In this document: positions 1 to 8,650 of the stretch, one piece after another
How the letters are laid out: each line of letters starts with the position of its first letter
How positions within the stretch are numbered: the first letter of the stretch is position 1
Source: Mariprofundaceae bacterium
GTDB lineage: Bacteria > Pseudomonadota > Zetaproteobacteria > Mariprofundales > Mariprofundaceae
DNA: 36,518 nucleotides
Assembly (NCBI GenBank): GCA_015488115.1
Contig: WFOK01000044.1
Location: 1-36,518, forward strand
Direction: 5' to 3'
Translations under genes and position numbers: made by a program
Notes under the pieces: generated by a model
Told to the model about the DNA's origin: nothing
Databases searched by the model: none
The model's input: only the letters and a program-made list of their open reading frames with translations

Positions 1-1181
1 ATCTGAAGCGGCTGGAAGAGGCCGAAAAGCGTGACCATCGCCGGCTGGCCAAGGTCATGGACCTGTTTCACCTGCAGGAAGAGGCGCCGGGCATGGTTTT
101 CTGGCACCCCAAGGGCTGGCAGCTTTGGCAGACCATTGAGCAGGAAATCCGGACGCCCCAGGTCGTGGACAGGAAGCTCTGGGAGAAATCCGGCCATTGG
201 GACAAGTTCCATGATGAGATGTTCACGACCAGCACCGAGAATCGCGACTATGCCATCAAGCCGATGAATTGCCCCTGTCATGTCCAGGTGTTCAATCAGC
301 ACCTGCACTCCTACAGGGAGCTGCCGTTGCGGCTTGCCGAATTCGGCTCCTGTCACCGCAAGGAACCCTCGGGCACCCTGCACGGGCTGATGCGGCTGCG
401 CAATTTCGTGCAGGATGATGCCCATATCTTTTGTACCGAGGAACAGATTCAGGACGAGGTCTGCCGCTTCATTGACCTGACCTATGAGGTGTATCGCCGC
501 TTCGGATTCGAAGAGGTGATCATTTTCCTGTCCGATCGTCCCGAAAAGCGCGTGGGTACCGATGAGCAATGGGACAAGGCGGAGCACGCCTTGCATACCG
601 CGCTGCGCTCCAAGGGAATTGAATATGGGCTGAATCCGGGCGAGGGCGCCTTTTATGGCCCGAAGATCGAGTTCTCGCTCAAGGACTGTCTGGGCCGGAT
701 CTGGCAATGCGGAACCATTCAGGTGGACTTTTCCATGCCGGGCAAGCTCGGCGCGGAATACGTGGCCGAGGATGGAAGCAGGAAAACGCCGGTGATGCTG
801 CATCGCGCCATTCTCGGTTCGATGGAGCGGTTCATCGGCATGCTCATTGAACATTATGAGGGCAAGTTTCCGTTCTGGCTTGCTCCGGTGCAGGCCGTGG
901 TCTGCAACATCACCGATGCACAGGCCGAATATGTCCGCAGCCTGCATCGGCGTATGGAAGCCGAGGGCTTCCGTGTTGAAATGGACTTGCGTAATGAGAA
1001 GGTCGGCTATAAAGTGCGCGCCCATACCCTGAACCGGATTCCGTTCATCCTGATTGCGGGCAATCGCGAGATGGAGGAGAACAGGATTTCGGTGCGGAGT
1101 CTGGCTGGCGAAAACCTCGGCAGCATGCATGTCGACGATTGGCTTGCACGCATGCGTGAAATGCGCATCAATTATCAGTAA
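1..1181 (+). CDS. thrS: Threonyl-tRNA synthetase, C-terminal part (5' end outside window)
   Basis: This gene charges tRNA-Thr with threonine in the cytoplasm. The reading frame is open from the first bases of the window, so the N-terminal TGS and editing domains lie upstream. The visible part begins at the entry to the class II catalytic core ([19 protein letters not shown]). It contains the zinc-site segment MNCPCH, class II motif 2 ([20 protein letters not shown]), the QDDAHIFC segment, and motif 3 with the last zinc-binding histidine ([12 protein letters not shown]). The anticodon-binding domain follows to the stop. It is the first gene of a thrS-infC-rpmI-rplT-pheS-pheT cluster, the usual order in Proteobacteria, with only about 24 bases between its stop and the infC start. 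Identification is secure; only the true start is unseen. Confidence 0.97.
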   Translation, partial: LKRLEEAEKRDHRRLAKVMDLFHLQEEAPGMVFWHPKGWQLWQTIEQEIRTPQVVDRKLWEKSGHWDKFHDEMFTTSTENRDYAIKPMNCPCHVQVFNQHLHSYRELPLRLAEFGSCHRKEPSGTLHGLMRLRNFVQDDAHIFCTEEQIQDEVCRFIDLTYEVYRRFGFEEVIIFLSDRPEKRVGTDEQWDKAEHALHTALRSKGIEYGLNPGEGAFYGPKIEFSLKDCLGRIWQCGTIQVDFSMPGKLGAEYVAEDGSRKTPVMLHRAILGSMERFIGMLIEHYEGKFPFWLAPVQAVVCNITDAQAEYVRSLHRRMEAEGFRVEMDLRNEKVGYKVRAHTLNRIPFILIAGNREMEENRISVRSLAGENLGSMHVDDWLARMREMRINYQ

Positions 1182-1194
1182 GCATTGGCTTAAA

Positions 1195-1208
1195 GGGGGC
1201 TTTGTATC
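1195..1208 (+). promoter_or_regulatory. infC ribosome binding site with AUC start codon
   Basis: A GGGGG Shine-Dalgarno run at 1195-1199 lies 6 bases before ATC at 1206-1208, which is in frame with IF3. The nearest conventional start, GTG at 1224, is 24 bases from this site and would remove the first residues of the N-domain. IF3 genes are known for rare start codons such as AUU, on which IF3 itself discriminates. The sequence therefore favours AUC initiation and IF3 autoregulation; this is inferred, not measured. Confidence 0.7.
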
Positions 1209-1718
1209 AAAGTAGATTTACCGGTGAATTGGGCAATCGAGGCTTCGACTGTCCGGGTTGTTGATGAAACGGGGAAACAGATCGGGGTTTTGTCCCTGCA
1301 GGATGCGATTTCCCGGGCCACTGATAAGGGGCTTGATCTTGTGATGATTTCGGCCAAGGCGAATCCGCCGGTCTGCAAGATCATGGACTACGGTAAATAC
1401 AAGTATGAACAGAGCAAGAAGGCAAGCCAGGCCCGAAAGCGCCAGCATGTGGTCCAGGTCAAGGAAGTGAAGGTGGGCGCAAACACCGATGTGCATGACC
1501 TTGAGGTCAAGGTCAGACATGTCAGGAAATTCCTTGAGCAGGGCAACAAGGTCAAGGTTTCGATTCGGTTCCGCGGGCGCGAGATGGCGCATACGGATCG
1601 CGGTGCCGAACAGATGAAGTTGATTGCGTCCCGGGTGGAGGACCTGGGCAAGCCTGAAAAGATGCCAAACCTGGAAGGGCGGCAGATGATCATGGTTCTG
1701 GCGCCCCAGAAGAAGTAA
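1206..1718 (+). CDS. infC: Translation initiation factor IF-3
   Basis: IF3 binds the 30S subunit, checks the initiator tRNA and start codon, and prevents premature 50S joining. The protein of about 170 residues has the two expected halves. The N-domain contains [16 protein letters not shown], followed by the linker [20 protein letters not shown]. The C-domain contains [37 protein letters not shown] in pieces, ending [14 protein letters not shown] chose ATC at 1206 because a strong Shine-Dalgarno sequence is correctly spaced for it and because IF3 genes commonly use such rare starts. A GTG at 1224 is the alternative, giving 164 residues. The gene sits between thrS and rpmI, 13 bases before rpmI, so it is cotranscribed. 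Confidence 0.93.
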   Translation: MKVDLPVNWAIEASTVRVVDETGKQIGVLSLQDAISRATDKGLDLVMISAKANPPVCKIMDYGKYKYEQSKKASQARKRQHVVQVKEVKVGANTDVHDLEVKVRHVRKFLEQGNKVKVSIRFRGREMAHTDRGAEQMKLIASRVEDLGKPEKMPNLEGRQMIMVLAPQKK

Positions 1719-1731
1719 GGAAGGAAGAACG

Positions 1732-1929
1732 ATGCCGAAGATGAAAACCAATCGCGGGGCGGCCAAGCGCTTCTCCCGGACCGGAAGTGGGAAGTGGAAG
1801 AGAAACAAGGCGTTTGCCAGTCATATCCTGACCAAGAAGTCCTCCAAGAGGAAGCGGGGCTTCCGTCAGAGCGATCTGGTCGCAGCCGCTGATGCGCCTG
1901 CGTTGGACCGGCTGGTCCCCTACAAGTAA
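1732..1929 (+). CDS. rpmI: Large ribosomal subunit protein bL35
   Basis: A 65-residue, strongly basic protein starting [20 protein letters not shown], the typical bL35 N-terminus, with the [11 protein letters not shown] segment in the middle. It belongs to the 50S subunit. A Shine-Dalgarno sequence (AAGGAAG) precedes the ATG. It is the middle gene of infC-rpmI-rplT. In Escherichia coli, L20 represses translation of this gene pair; I did not find a clear L20-binding pseudoknot here, so that control is only suggested by the conserved order. Confidence 0.97.
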   Translation: MPKMKTNRGAAKRFSRTGSGKWKRNKAFASHILTKKSSKRKRGFRQSDLVAAADAPALDRLVPYK

Positions 1930-1947
1930 TCGGAACAGGAGACAACC

Positions 1948-2304
1948 ATGCCTCGAGTGAAATCAGGTGTTCAGGCACATGCACGCCATAAGAAGGTCAT
2001 CAAGGCCGCAGCTGGATATCGCGGCCGCAGGAAGAACTGCTTCCGTGTGGCGACCCAGGCCGTGGACAAGGCACGCCAGTATGCCTACCGTGATCGCAAG
2101 GTCAGGAAGCGCCAGTTTCGCAGCCTCTGGATCACGCGCATCAACGCGGCGGCACGTCAGCATGGCCTGAGCTATTCCCGTTTCATGCATGGTCTGGGCA
2201 AGGCCGGCATCGAACTTGACCGCAAGGTGCTTGCCGATCTTGCCGTGCAGGACAAGAGCGCGTTTGCCAAGCTTGCGGACTTGGCCAGGGCAAACATTCA
2301 GTAA
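1948..2304 (+). CDS. rplT: Large ribosomal subunit protein bL20
   Basis: A 118-residue basic protein beginning [20 protein letters not shown] with the hallmark segment [20 protein letters not shown] and the C-terminal globular domain ([20 protein letters not shown]). It binds 23S rRNA early in 50S assembly, and in several bacteria represses its own operon. Length and motifs match the family throughout. It lies 18 bases after rpmI with an AGGAGA ribosome binding site. A strong hairpin follows 31 bases after the stop and separates the ribosomal genes from pheST. Confidence 0.97.
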   Translation: MPRVKSGVQAHARHKKVIKAAAGYRGRRKNCFRVATQAVDKARQYAYRDRKVRKRQFRSLWITRINAAARQHGLSYSRFMHGLGKAGIELDRKVLADLAVQDKSAFAKLADLARANIQ

Positions 2305-2335
2305 GCCTGGACGGCAGACTCTCCGTGATGCTGAT

Positions 2336-2369
2336 GCATAAAGGCAGGGCTCTGGCCCTGCCTTTATGC
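2336..2369 (+). terminator. Strong hairpin between rplT and pheS
   Basis: The arms GCATAAAGGCAGGGC (2336-2350) and GCCCTGCCTTTATGC (2355-2369) pair perfectly over 15 bp around a 4-base loop TCTG. No good U tract follows, so it may be an attenuating or processing hairpin rather than a full terminator. In enterobacteria pheST is controlled by an attenuator with a leader peptide; I saw no phenylalanine-rich leader ORF here. Confidence 0.65.
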
Positions 2370-2433
2370 GTATCGGGCCCTGTCCGGGGGCTTGATCCCG
2401 CCACGGGACTGGATAGATCTAGAGGGGGCAGAC

Positions 2434-3489
2434 ATGTCTGATCTGGCGGATATGAAAGAGCGACTCGAGCGTTTCGGACATGAAGCGGTCGAGCGGATTC
2501 ATCAGGCGGATTCGCTGCAATCGCTGGAGCAGTTGCGCATACGTTATCTGGGCAAAAAAGGCGCCTTGACCGAGATGCTCAAGGGGGTTGGACGACTGCC
2601 CGCAGAAGAACGTCCGCTTATCGGGAGCGCGGTCAACCGTCTCAAACACGAGCTGGCCGAGGCATTGCGCGAACGCGAAAGCCTCTTGCAGGTCCGGCTT
2701 GAGGAAGAACGCATTGCAGCCGAACGCATCGATGTCACGCTGCCAGGCCGGCGCCACCCACGGGGCGCAGTGCATCCGGTCCAGAAGGGTCTTGATGAAA
2801 TGACGGCCATTTTTCAGCAATTGGGTTTCCTGGTGGCCGAGGGGCCTGAAGTCGAGGACGAATTTCATAACTTCGATGCCTTGAACATTCCGCCGGAGCA
2901 CCCGGCGAGAGCCATGCATGACACATTCTTTTTTGCCGATGGTCATTTGCTGCGCACGCATACCTCGCCGGTCCAGATCCGGACCATGCAGTCCATGGTC
3001 AAGCGCGGAGAGGAGCCTCCGTTGGCCGTGGTCGCCCCTGGCCGGGTCTTTCGTTGTGATTATGACATGACACACTCGCCGATGTTTCATCAGGTGGAGG
3101 TCTTCCAGGTGGACAGGAAGCTTTCAATGGCCCATCTGAAGGGCGTGTTGAGCTTCTTTCTCTCGAGCTACTTCGGCAGGGATCTTCCCATACGGCTGAG
3201 GCCCAGCTACTTCCCCTTCACCGAACCCTCCGCCGAGGTCGATATCGGTTGCGTGTTTTGTGAGGGCAAGGGCTGTCGGGTCTGCAAGCAGACCGGCTGG
3301 CTTGAGGTGTTGGGCAGCGGCATGATTCATCCCAATGTGCTGAAGGCCGTCGGGATTGATCACCGGCGGTATTCGGGCTTTGCCTTCGGCCTGGGCGTGG
3401 AGCGTCTGGTCATGCTCAAGCATGGCATCCCTGATTTGCGTCTGTTTTTTGAGAATGATGTCCGATTCCTGAGGAGGATGGGAGCATGA
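2434..3489 (+). CDS. pheS: Phenylalanyl-tRNA synthetase alpha subunit
   Basis: The catalytic subunit of the (alpha-beta)2 enzyme that charges tRNA-Phe. The 351-residue protein starts [20 protein letters not shown] after a GAGGGGG ribosome binding site; an upstream in-frame start at 2392 lacks such a site. An N-terminal coiled-coil domain for tRNA binding is followed by the class II core: [32 protein letters not shown], the [11 protein letters not shown] stretch, [17 protein letters not shown], and the C-terminal [21 protein letters not shown]. Its TGA stop overlaps the pheT ATG (ATGA), so the two subunits are translationally coupled. It follows rplT as in many Proteobacteria. Confidence 0.97.
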   Translation: MSDLADMKERLERFGHEAVERIHQADSLQSLEQLRIRYLGKKGALTEMLKGVGRLPAEERPLIGSAVNRLKHELAEALRERESLLQVRLEEERIAAERIDVTLPGRRHPRGAVHPVQKGLDEMTAIFQQLGFLVAEGPEVEDEFHNFDALNIPPEHPARAMHDTFFFADGHLLRTHTSPVQIRTMQSMVKRGEEPPLAVVAPGRVFRCDYDMTHSPMFHQVEVFQVDRKLSMAHLKGVLSFFLSSYFGRDLPIRLRPSYFPFTEPSAEVDIGCVFCEGKGCRVCKQTGWLEVLGSGMIHPNVLKAVGIDHRRYSGFAFGLGVERLVMLKHGIPDLRLFFENDVRFLRRMGA

Positions 3490-5840
3490 GGATTCCTTTG
3501 TCCTGGTTGAAGGAGCTCGTTCCACTCGAGATTTCCGTACAGGAAGTCACCGAGCGGCTGATCCGCCTGGGCCACGAAGTTGAGTCCGTCGAGACGCCCC
3601 GGGCGGATATCGCCGGCGTGGTTGTCGGGCGTATCCTGTCGATGAAGCCCCATCCCAACGCCGATCGTCTGAAGCTCTTGCAGGTGGATATCGGTAAGGA
3701 TGAACCGCTGTCCATCGTGTGCGGCGCATCCAACATGACCGTCGGTGACAAGGTGCCCGTGGCCACGATTGGCACGCGACTGCCCGGCGGTATGGTGATC
3801 AGAAAGGGAAAGATCCGTGGCGAAGTCAGCTACGGCATGTGCTGTTCAGCTGCTGAGCTTGGTCTGGCCGAGGATGCGGATGGATTGCTCATCCTTCCCG
3901 CGGATGCCCCGGTTGGCGCAGAAGTGGGTTCCTATCTTGACCTCGAGGAAGCGATCATTGATCTGTCCATCACGCCGAACCGGGGCGATTGCATGAGTGT
4001 GCGCGGCATTGCGCGTGAGCTTGCGGCCGACTTGGGGCTGCCGCTGGCCAGGGTCGGGGATGTGAGCCTGACGGTTGACGCTGCCGTTCCGAAGCCCCGA
4101 GTGAAGGTCGAGCATGCCGGGCATGTCCCCTGCTACATGGCCCGCCGCATCGAAGGGCTGCGCGTCGGGGATGCCCCCGAGTGGATGAAGCGCGGCCTGA
4201 TCCAGGCCGGCATGAGATCCGTGAATGGTGTCGTGGATGTACTCAATTATGTCATGCTGTATCTGGGACAGCCGATGCATGCCTTTGACGCCGGCAGGCT
4301 GGAAGGCCATCTCACGGTTCGTCGGGCAACAAGGGGCGAGGTGCTGGATGCCCTGGATGGGCACCGTTATGAGCTGAACCCCGGCGATCTGGTTGTTGCG
4401 GATGATCGCGCAGTCGTGGCCCTGGCCGGGATCATCGGGTCCGAAGCATCCGGGGTCAAAGAAGACACGACGGACGTGGTGCTTGAATCGGCCTTCTTCC
4501 ATCCCTCATGCATCAGTACCTCGCGGCGGCAGCATGGTCTTGTTTCGGAATCCTCAATGCGTTTTGAGCGCGGCGTCGACCCCTCCATGGTCGGTCCGGC
4601 TCTTGAGCAGGCAACGAAGATCCTCGTGGATCTTTTCGGTGGGCGCGCAGGTCCTGTACTCTGTCTGGGTGATCTTGCCGGACTTGCCGCAGGTCGCACG
4701 ATCCGCTGTCGGCGTAGCGAACTGGAAGATCGGCTTGGACGGCCGATTCCTCGGGAGGCGGACAGGGTACTCGAGCGCATGGAGTTTCGCGTGCAGGTTC
4801 AGGACGATCTCATGCAGGTTCATGCGCCTGGTTTCCGGCATGACATTGCCATTCCTGAGGATCTCGCCGAGGAATATGCGCGCATTCTCGGCTATGACGC
4901 CATTCCGGTCCGGATGCCCGATTTGTTGGCGCGCAAGATGCAGCAGAAGGAGAACTATCTGGATCTTGCCGTGTCTGCAGGCGCGGTCCAGGCCATCACC
5001 TATGCCTTCATCTCCGAGGACGAGCAGCGCCATTTCGTGCGTGATGACGGACGGGATCTGAAATTGGTCAATCCGATTGCCGAGGATATGCGCCTGATGC
5101 GGCGCAGCCTTTGGCCGGGGCTCCTGCGGGTCGCGCGCCACAACATGAACCGGCAGCAGTCGGGCGTGTTTCTCACCGAACTTGGGCGCATCTACGAAGC
5201 CGGGGACAAGGCCCACCGCGAGCACAGGGTGCTGGCATGGCTCATGTGTGGCGAGGTTCAGCGTGATGAATGGCACACATCCGCACGCATGGCGGACTTT
5301 TTCGATTTGAAGGGCGCACTTGAGGACTGGCTTGCCGCTGTCGGGCTCAAGGGGCGGTTTCTGGCCGATGACGAGATCCCCGGATTGCAGCCGGGGCAGT
5401 CGGCCCGCATCATGATCGGCAAGCAGCTTGTTGGTGCGCTGGGAAGGATCGATCGTTCCATCGCCACCGATTACGGACTGGAAGCCGCCGTTTTTGCAGC
5501 CTGGGTTGATCTGGATCTGTTGCCGCAGCCGAAGCGCCCCAGGTTTGAGCCGCTGCCGGAGTTTCCTTCGGTGCAAAGGGATATCGTCATGCTTTTTGAC
5601 CGTTCCATCCCAGCGGATGCACTCTTGCAGACGGCAGCCAGGGCGGCGGGGGCCCTGCTTGCCGATGTTTACATCTTTGACGTCTATACGGGCAAGGGCA
5701 TTCCCGGGGACAAGCGCAGCCTTGGTTTCCGCCTGACGCTCCAGGATGCATCCCGCACACTGACGCAGGAACAGGCGGATGAAGTCGTTCGCAAGGTGGT
5801 CGAGGCCCTGTCGAGCCGGCATGGAGGCGAACTGCGCTGA
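3486..5840 (+). CDS. pheT: Phenylalanyl-tRNA synthetase beta subunit
   Basis: A 784-residue partner of PheS. In order it shows the N-terminal [17 protein letters not shown] region, the EMAP-like tRNA-binding domain ([28 protein letters not shown]), the B3/B4 editing region ([19 protein letters not shown]), B5, the catalytic-like core ([32 protein letters not shown]) and the C-terminal anticodon-binding FDX-ACB domain ([26 protein letters not shown]). Length is normal for the bacterial long form. It overlaps pheS by four bases. The gene expected next in most Gammaproteobacteria, ihfA, is absent; an NfeD-like gene follows instead after about 70 bases. Confidence 0.97.
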   Translation: MRIPLSWLKELVPLEISVQEVTERLIRLGHEVESVETPRADIAGVVVGRILSMKPHPNADRLKLLQVDIGKDEPLSIVCGASNMTVGDKVPVATIGTRLPGGMVIRKGKIRGEVSYGMCCSAAELGLAEDADGLLILPADAPVGAEVGSYLDLEEAIIDLSITPNRGDCMSVRGIARELAADLGLPLARVGDVSLTVDAAVPKPRVKVEHAGHVPCYMARRIEGLRVGDAPEWMKRGLIQAGMRSVNGVVDVLNYVMLYLGQPMHAFDAGRLEGHLTVRRATRGEVLDALDGHRYELNPGDLVVADDRAVVALAGIIGSEASGVKEDTTDVVLESAFFHPSCISTSRRQHGLVSESSMRFERGVDPSMVGPALEQATKILVDLFGGRAGPVLCLGDLAGLAAGRTIRCRRSELEDRLGRPIPREADRVLERMEFRVQVQDDLMQVHAPGFRHDIAIPEDLAEEYARILGYDAIPVRMPDLLARKMQQKENYLDLAVSAGAVQAITYAFISEDEQRHFVRDDGRDLKLVNPIAEDMRLMRRSLWPGLLRVARHNMNRQQSGVFLTELGRIYEAGDKAHREHRVLAWLMCGEVQRDEWHTSARMADFFDLKGALEDWLAAVGLKGRFLADDEIPGLQPGQSARIMIGKQLVGALGRIDRSIATDYGLEAAVFAAWVDLDLLPQPKRPRFEPLPEFPSVQRDIVMLFDRSIPADALLQTAARAAGALLADVYIFDVYTGKGIPGDKRSLGFRLTLQDASRTLTQEQADEVVRKVVEALSSRHGGELR

Positions 5841-5912
5841 TCTCATGGCGCTTCGGTTTCGGTTCTGCTTCAATAGGGGCGTAACGCCGGGCTCGTATTT
5901 GCAGGGGGAGGC

Positions 5913-6305
5913 ATGCAACGCAGACGATTCAATACCGAACAGGCTGTGCGCCACATCCTGGCCGTGTTGGGTGGTGCCGTGACCACGGGTGTAGTTCACG
6001 AGCTTTACGGTCCTTCACTGGTTCGCGAATCCCTGGTGTTTTTCGGCTCGACCCTGGCCCTGGGCTATTTTCTCGGTCTGTATCGGGTTGCCCGGGGCAC
6101 CGAACTGGTGGGAGAGACCCAACATATGATTGGCAGCAAGGTCCGCGTCATGGAGCCGATCAATCCGAAGGGAAAGATCTTGTACCACAGCAAGCTCTGG
6201 GTGGCCGAATCCGATGAATTCATTGATGAAGGCGAATGGGCCGAAATCCTGTCCGTTCACGGCAGGAAGCTCCGGGTGCGCAAGTGCGAGCGTCCGCACC
6301 GCTGA
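5913..6305 (+). CDS. NfeD-like membrane protein
   Basis: A 130-residue protein with a hydrophobic N-terminal half (about residues 13-55, two possible membrane segments including GGAVTTGVVHELYG and ESLVFFGSTLALGYFLGLY) and a soluble C-terminal half. That half resembles the OB-fold of NfeD proteins (MIGSKVRVMEPINPKGKILY, then a tryptophan-containing strand and EWAEILSVHGRKLRVRK). NfeD-type OB domains accompany membrane stomatins and proteases, but no stomatin lies next to it here; the stomatin-like hflK/hflC are 22 kb away. The GGGGGAGG ribosome binding site before 5913 supports this start. The stop overlaps the rnhB ATG by one base, so the two are coupled. Function unknown; the fold assignment is by pattern only. 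Confidence 0.75.
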   Translation: MQRRRFNTEQAVRHILAVLGGAVTTGVVHELYGPSLVRESLVFFGSTLALGYFLGLYRVARGTELVGETQHMIGSKVRVMEPINPKGKILYHSKLWVAESDEFIDEGEWAEILSVHGRKLRVRKCERPHR

Positions 6306-6880
6306 TGCGGGAGGAGCTGGTTGCCGGTGTCGACGAGGTTGGGCGTGGCCCGCTGGCCGGTCCGGTTGTCGCCGCTGTCGTCGTGCTGGATGTGGATGAC
6401 CCGATGTATGGGGCCTATCGGGACTCCAAGCGGCTTTCCGCCCGCAAGCGCCATGCCATGTATCATCATATCCGGCGACATGCCCGAGCGTTTGCGCTGG
6501 CCTCTGCCAGCGTCGAGGAGATCGATCGGTTAAACATCCTCCAGGCCACATTTTTGGCCATGAGGCGGGCCATGGACAGATTGCCTCTCAGGCCGGACAG
6601 GGTGGTCGTTGATGGACGTCATGCGCCACCACTGGGACATCCCGCGGTTGAGGCGGTTGTGGGCGGAGATGACAGGGTTCAGTGCATTGCCGCAGCCTCG
6701 ATTCTTGCCAAGGTCGTCAGGGACCGTCTCATGAGTCTCATGGCCGTCAGATATCCTGAGTACGGCTTTGAGGCGCACAAGGGCTACGGAACCCGGGCCC
6801 ATTTGTCGGCGATGAGGTGTCATGGGATCACGCCCTTGCATCGGAAGAGCTTTGAGCCGGTCAGGAGGCTGCTCGGCTGA
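6305..6880 (+). CDS. rnhB: Ribonuclease HII
   Basis: RNase HII cleaves the RNA strand of RNA-DNA hybrids and starts removal of single ribonucleotides from DNA. The 191-residue protein begins MREELVAGVDEVGRGPLAGP, giving the family signature with the catalytic Asp-Glu pair at residues 10-11. Further conserved stretches are YRDSKRLSARKR, VDGRHAPP, DDRVQCIAAASILAKVVRDR and YPEYGFEAHKGYGTRAH. I chose ATG 6305 because the protein then starts at the normal family position and overlaps the upstream stop (TGATG). The 3' end overlaps the convergent antiporter gene by 20 bases. Confidence 0.96.
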   Translation: MREELVAGVDEVGRGPLAGPVVAAVVVLDVDDPMYGAYRDSKRLSARKRHAMYHHIRRHARAFALASASVEEIDRLNILQATFLAMRRAMDRLPLRPDRVVVDGRHAPPLGHPAVEAVVGGDDRVQCIAAASILAKVVRDRLMSLMAVRYPEYGFEAHKGYGTRAHLSAMRCHGITPLHRKSFEPVRRLLG

Positions 6881-8525
6881 GTTTCCCGTCCAATCCCCAT
6901 CGGTCCAGCACTTCCTCCGTGAGCATTTGGTTGCTGCCGAACGCGTCCGCAATGACCTCGCTGGCCCCGGCCTGATAAAGCTGGTAGAGATGGATTTCCT
7001 TTCTCGTCCTGACAATGACCGGGATCTGGCTGTTCACGGACCTGATGCGCCTGAGTATTTTCATCACCGTGGCGAAGTCGATCATTGTGATGACGACGGC
7101 GGCGGCCCGTTCAAGGCCGCAGGCCCTCAGGAGCTCCAGGCTGGCGGCATCGCCATACGACACAGGCAGCCCCTGACGCTTGCCTTGCCGCACCTTATCC
7201 AGATCCAGCTCCACGGCAAGACAAGGGACATGGCGAGACTGGAGAAATTCGACGGCATGGTGGCCGATGCGCCCGTGGCCACACACGATCACGTGTCGGG
7301 AAAGCATTTTCGCCTTGTCGCGAATGTCCGAGCTGATCTCTTCCCGGCTTCTTTTTGCGGCATCCGGCATCAACCGGGCGGTCAGGGCGCCATTGAACCG
7401 GATAAGCAGGGGAGCAAGAAGCATGCTGAATAGCATGCCAGCAAGCACTACCTGGCCCGTCATCGGATCAAGGATCTTCTCGTCGAGGGCCAGGATCAGG
7501 ATGGCAAAGCCGAATTCGCCTCCATGAGCCAGACACAGTCCGGTTCTGAAGGCAACGGCCAAGTTCCATGATCCGATGCGGCATGCCAAGGCGACGATGA
7601 CCAGCTTGACGAGCATCAGTATGCATGCCAGGAGAAAGGCTTGGGCCCCTATTAGGGGGAGGCTGCCCAGGTCGAACATCATGCCTATGGTGACAAAGAA
7701 GAGACCGAGAAGAACGTCGCGGAACGGCCTGATTTCCGATTCGACCTGGTGATGGAATTCCGTTTCGCTGAGCATGACGCCTGCAAGAAAGGCTCCAAGG
7801 GCGGGACTCAGGCCGGCGCGATTCGTCAGCCAAGCCGATGCAAGCACGATCAACAGAACGAACAGCGTGAACAGCTCCGCAGACTGGAATCGTGCTACCT
7901 CTCGCATCAGTGGCCGGAGCACCCAGTATCCGAAGGCCAGGATGCACAGCAGCACGATCAGCCCCTCCGCGGCGGCCATGACGAGGGCCCATCCGCCCGG
8001 CATGGCATGTTCTTCGCCCAGCAAGCCGATCAGAATCAGTAGTGGAACAACCATGATATCCTGAAACAGCAGGATGCCCATGCTGTTGCGACCGTGGCGG
8101 GTCTGTAGCTCGGCCTGGTCGGCAAGGATCTTGGTGACCAGCGCCGTGGAGGACATGGCGGCGATGCCGCCAATGACCAGTCCCTGTTCCCAGGAGATGC
8201 CAAGGGCCATGCCCAGGATGTCGATCAGGATCATGGTCAGGACGACCTGAAGTCCGCCCAGACCCAGCACTGCGGATTTCATGCGGCGTAGCACGGGCCA
8301 GGAGAACTCAAGGCCGATGGTGAACATCAGAAAGACGATGCCGATTTCAGCCCAGCTTCTTATTTGTTCGGTGTCTGATATGAATCCGGCCGCACCGGGG
8401 CCCATGAGCATGCCGACAATGAGATAGCCCAGAATGGGCGGCAGGCCGAGGCGCAGGAACATGGCCACCGAGATGACGGCCGCAAACAGCATGAACAGGG
8501 CATGATTCAGAAAGGCATGTTCCAT
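6861..8525 (-). CDS. Kef-type cation/proton antiporter with TrkA-N domain
   Basis: A 554-residue monovalent cation:proton antiporter of the CPA2 (Kef/Ybal) type in the inner membrane. The first roughly 380 residues are hydrophobic with CPA2 stretches (LGLPPILGYLIVGMLMGP, EIGIVFLMFTIGLEFSWPVL, GLSPALGAFLAGVMLSE, CLAHGGEFGFAILILALDE). The last third is a TrkA-N Rossmann domain that binds NAD(H) (HVIVCGHGRIGHHAVEFLQ, SYGDAASLELLRACGLERA). KefB/KefC and YbaL-like proteins share this plan, and no KefF/KefG ancillary gene is adjacent, so gating by glutathione is not supported. The start at 8525 (MEHAFLNHALFML) puts the first membrane helix at the usual place. It converges on and slightly overlaps rnhB. 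Confidence 0.93.
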   Translation of the reverse strand: MEHAFLNHALFMLFAAVISVAMFLRLGLPPILGYLIVGMLMGPGAAGFISDTEQIRSWAEIGIVFLMFTIGLEFSWPVLRRMKSAVLGLGGLQVVLTMILIDILGMALGISWEQGLVIGGIAAMSSTALVTKILADQAELQTRHGRNSMGILLFQDIMVVPLLILIGLLGEEHAMPGGWALVMAAAEGLIVLLCILAFGYWVLRPLMREVARFQSAELFTLFVLLIVLASAWLTNRAGLSPALGAFLAGVMLSETEFHHQVESEIRPFRDVLLGLFFVTIGMMFDLGSLPLIGAQAFLLACILMLVKLVIVALACRIGSWNLAVAFRTGLCLAHGGEFGFAILILALDEKILDPMTGQVVLAGMLFSMLLAPLLIRFNGALTARLMPDAAKRSREEISSDIRDKAKMLSRHVIVCGHGRIGHHAVEFLQSRHVPCLAVELDLDKVRQGKRQGLPVSYGDAASLELLRACGLERAAAVVITMIDFATVMKILRRIRSVNSQIPVIVRTRKEIHLYQLYQAGASEVIADAFGSNQMLTEEVLDRWGLDGKLSRAAS

Positions 8526-8650
8526 GGTTGTTCCCGTGCCCCAACTTAGTAGGCCATCGGGCGGGCGACAAGTGTTGCCGGTCATTCACCTGGCGGGTGC
8601 CAGGGATCACGCCCGTCGGGGAGGATCAGCGTATTAGCCGATCGTGCCGT

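Noticed and set aside
2305-2433. Phenylalanine leader peptide (pheM-like) attenuator
   Set aside because: The strong hairpin is there, but no short Phe-rich ORF precedes it and there is no good U tract.
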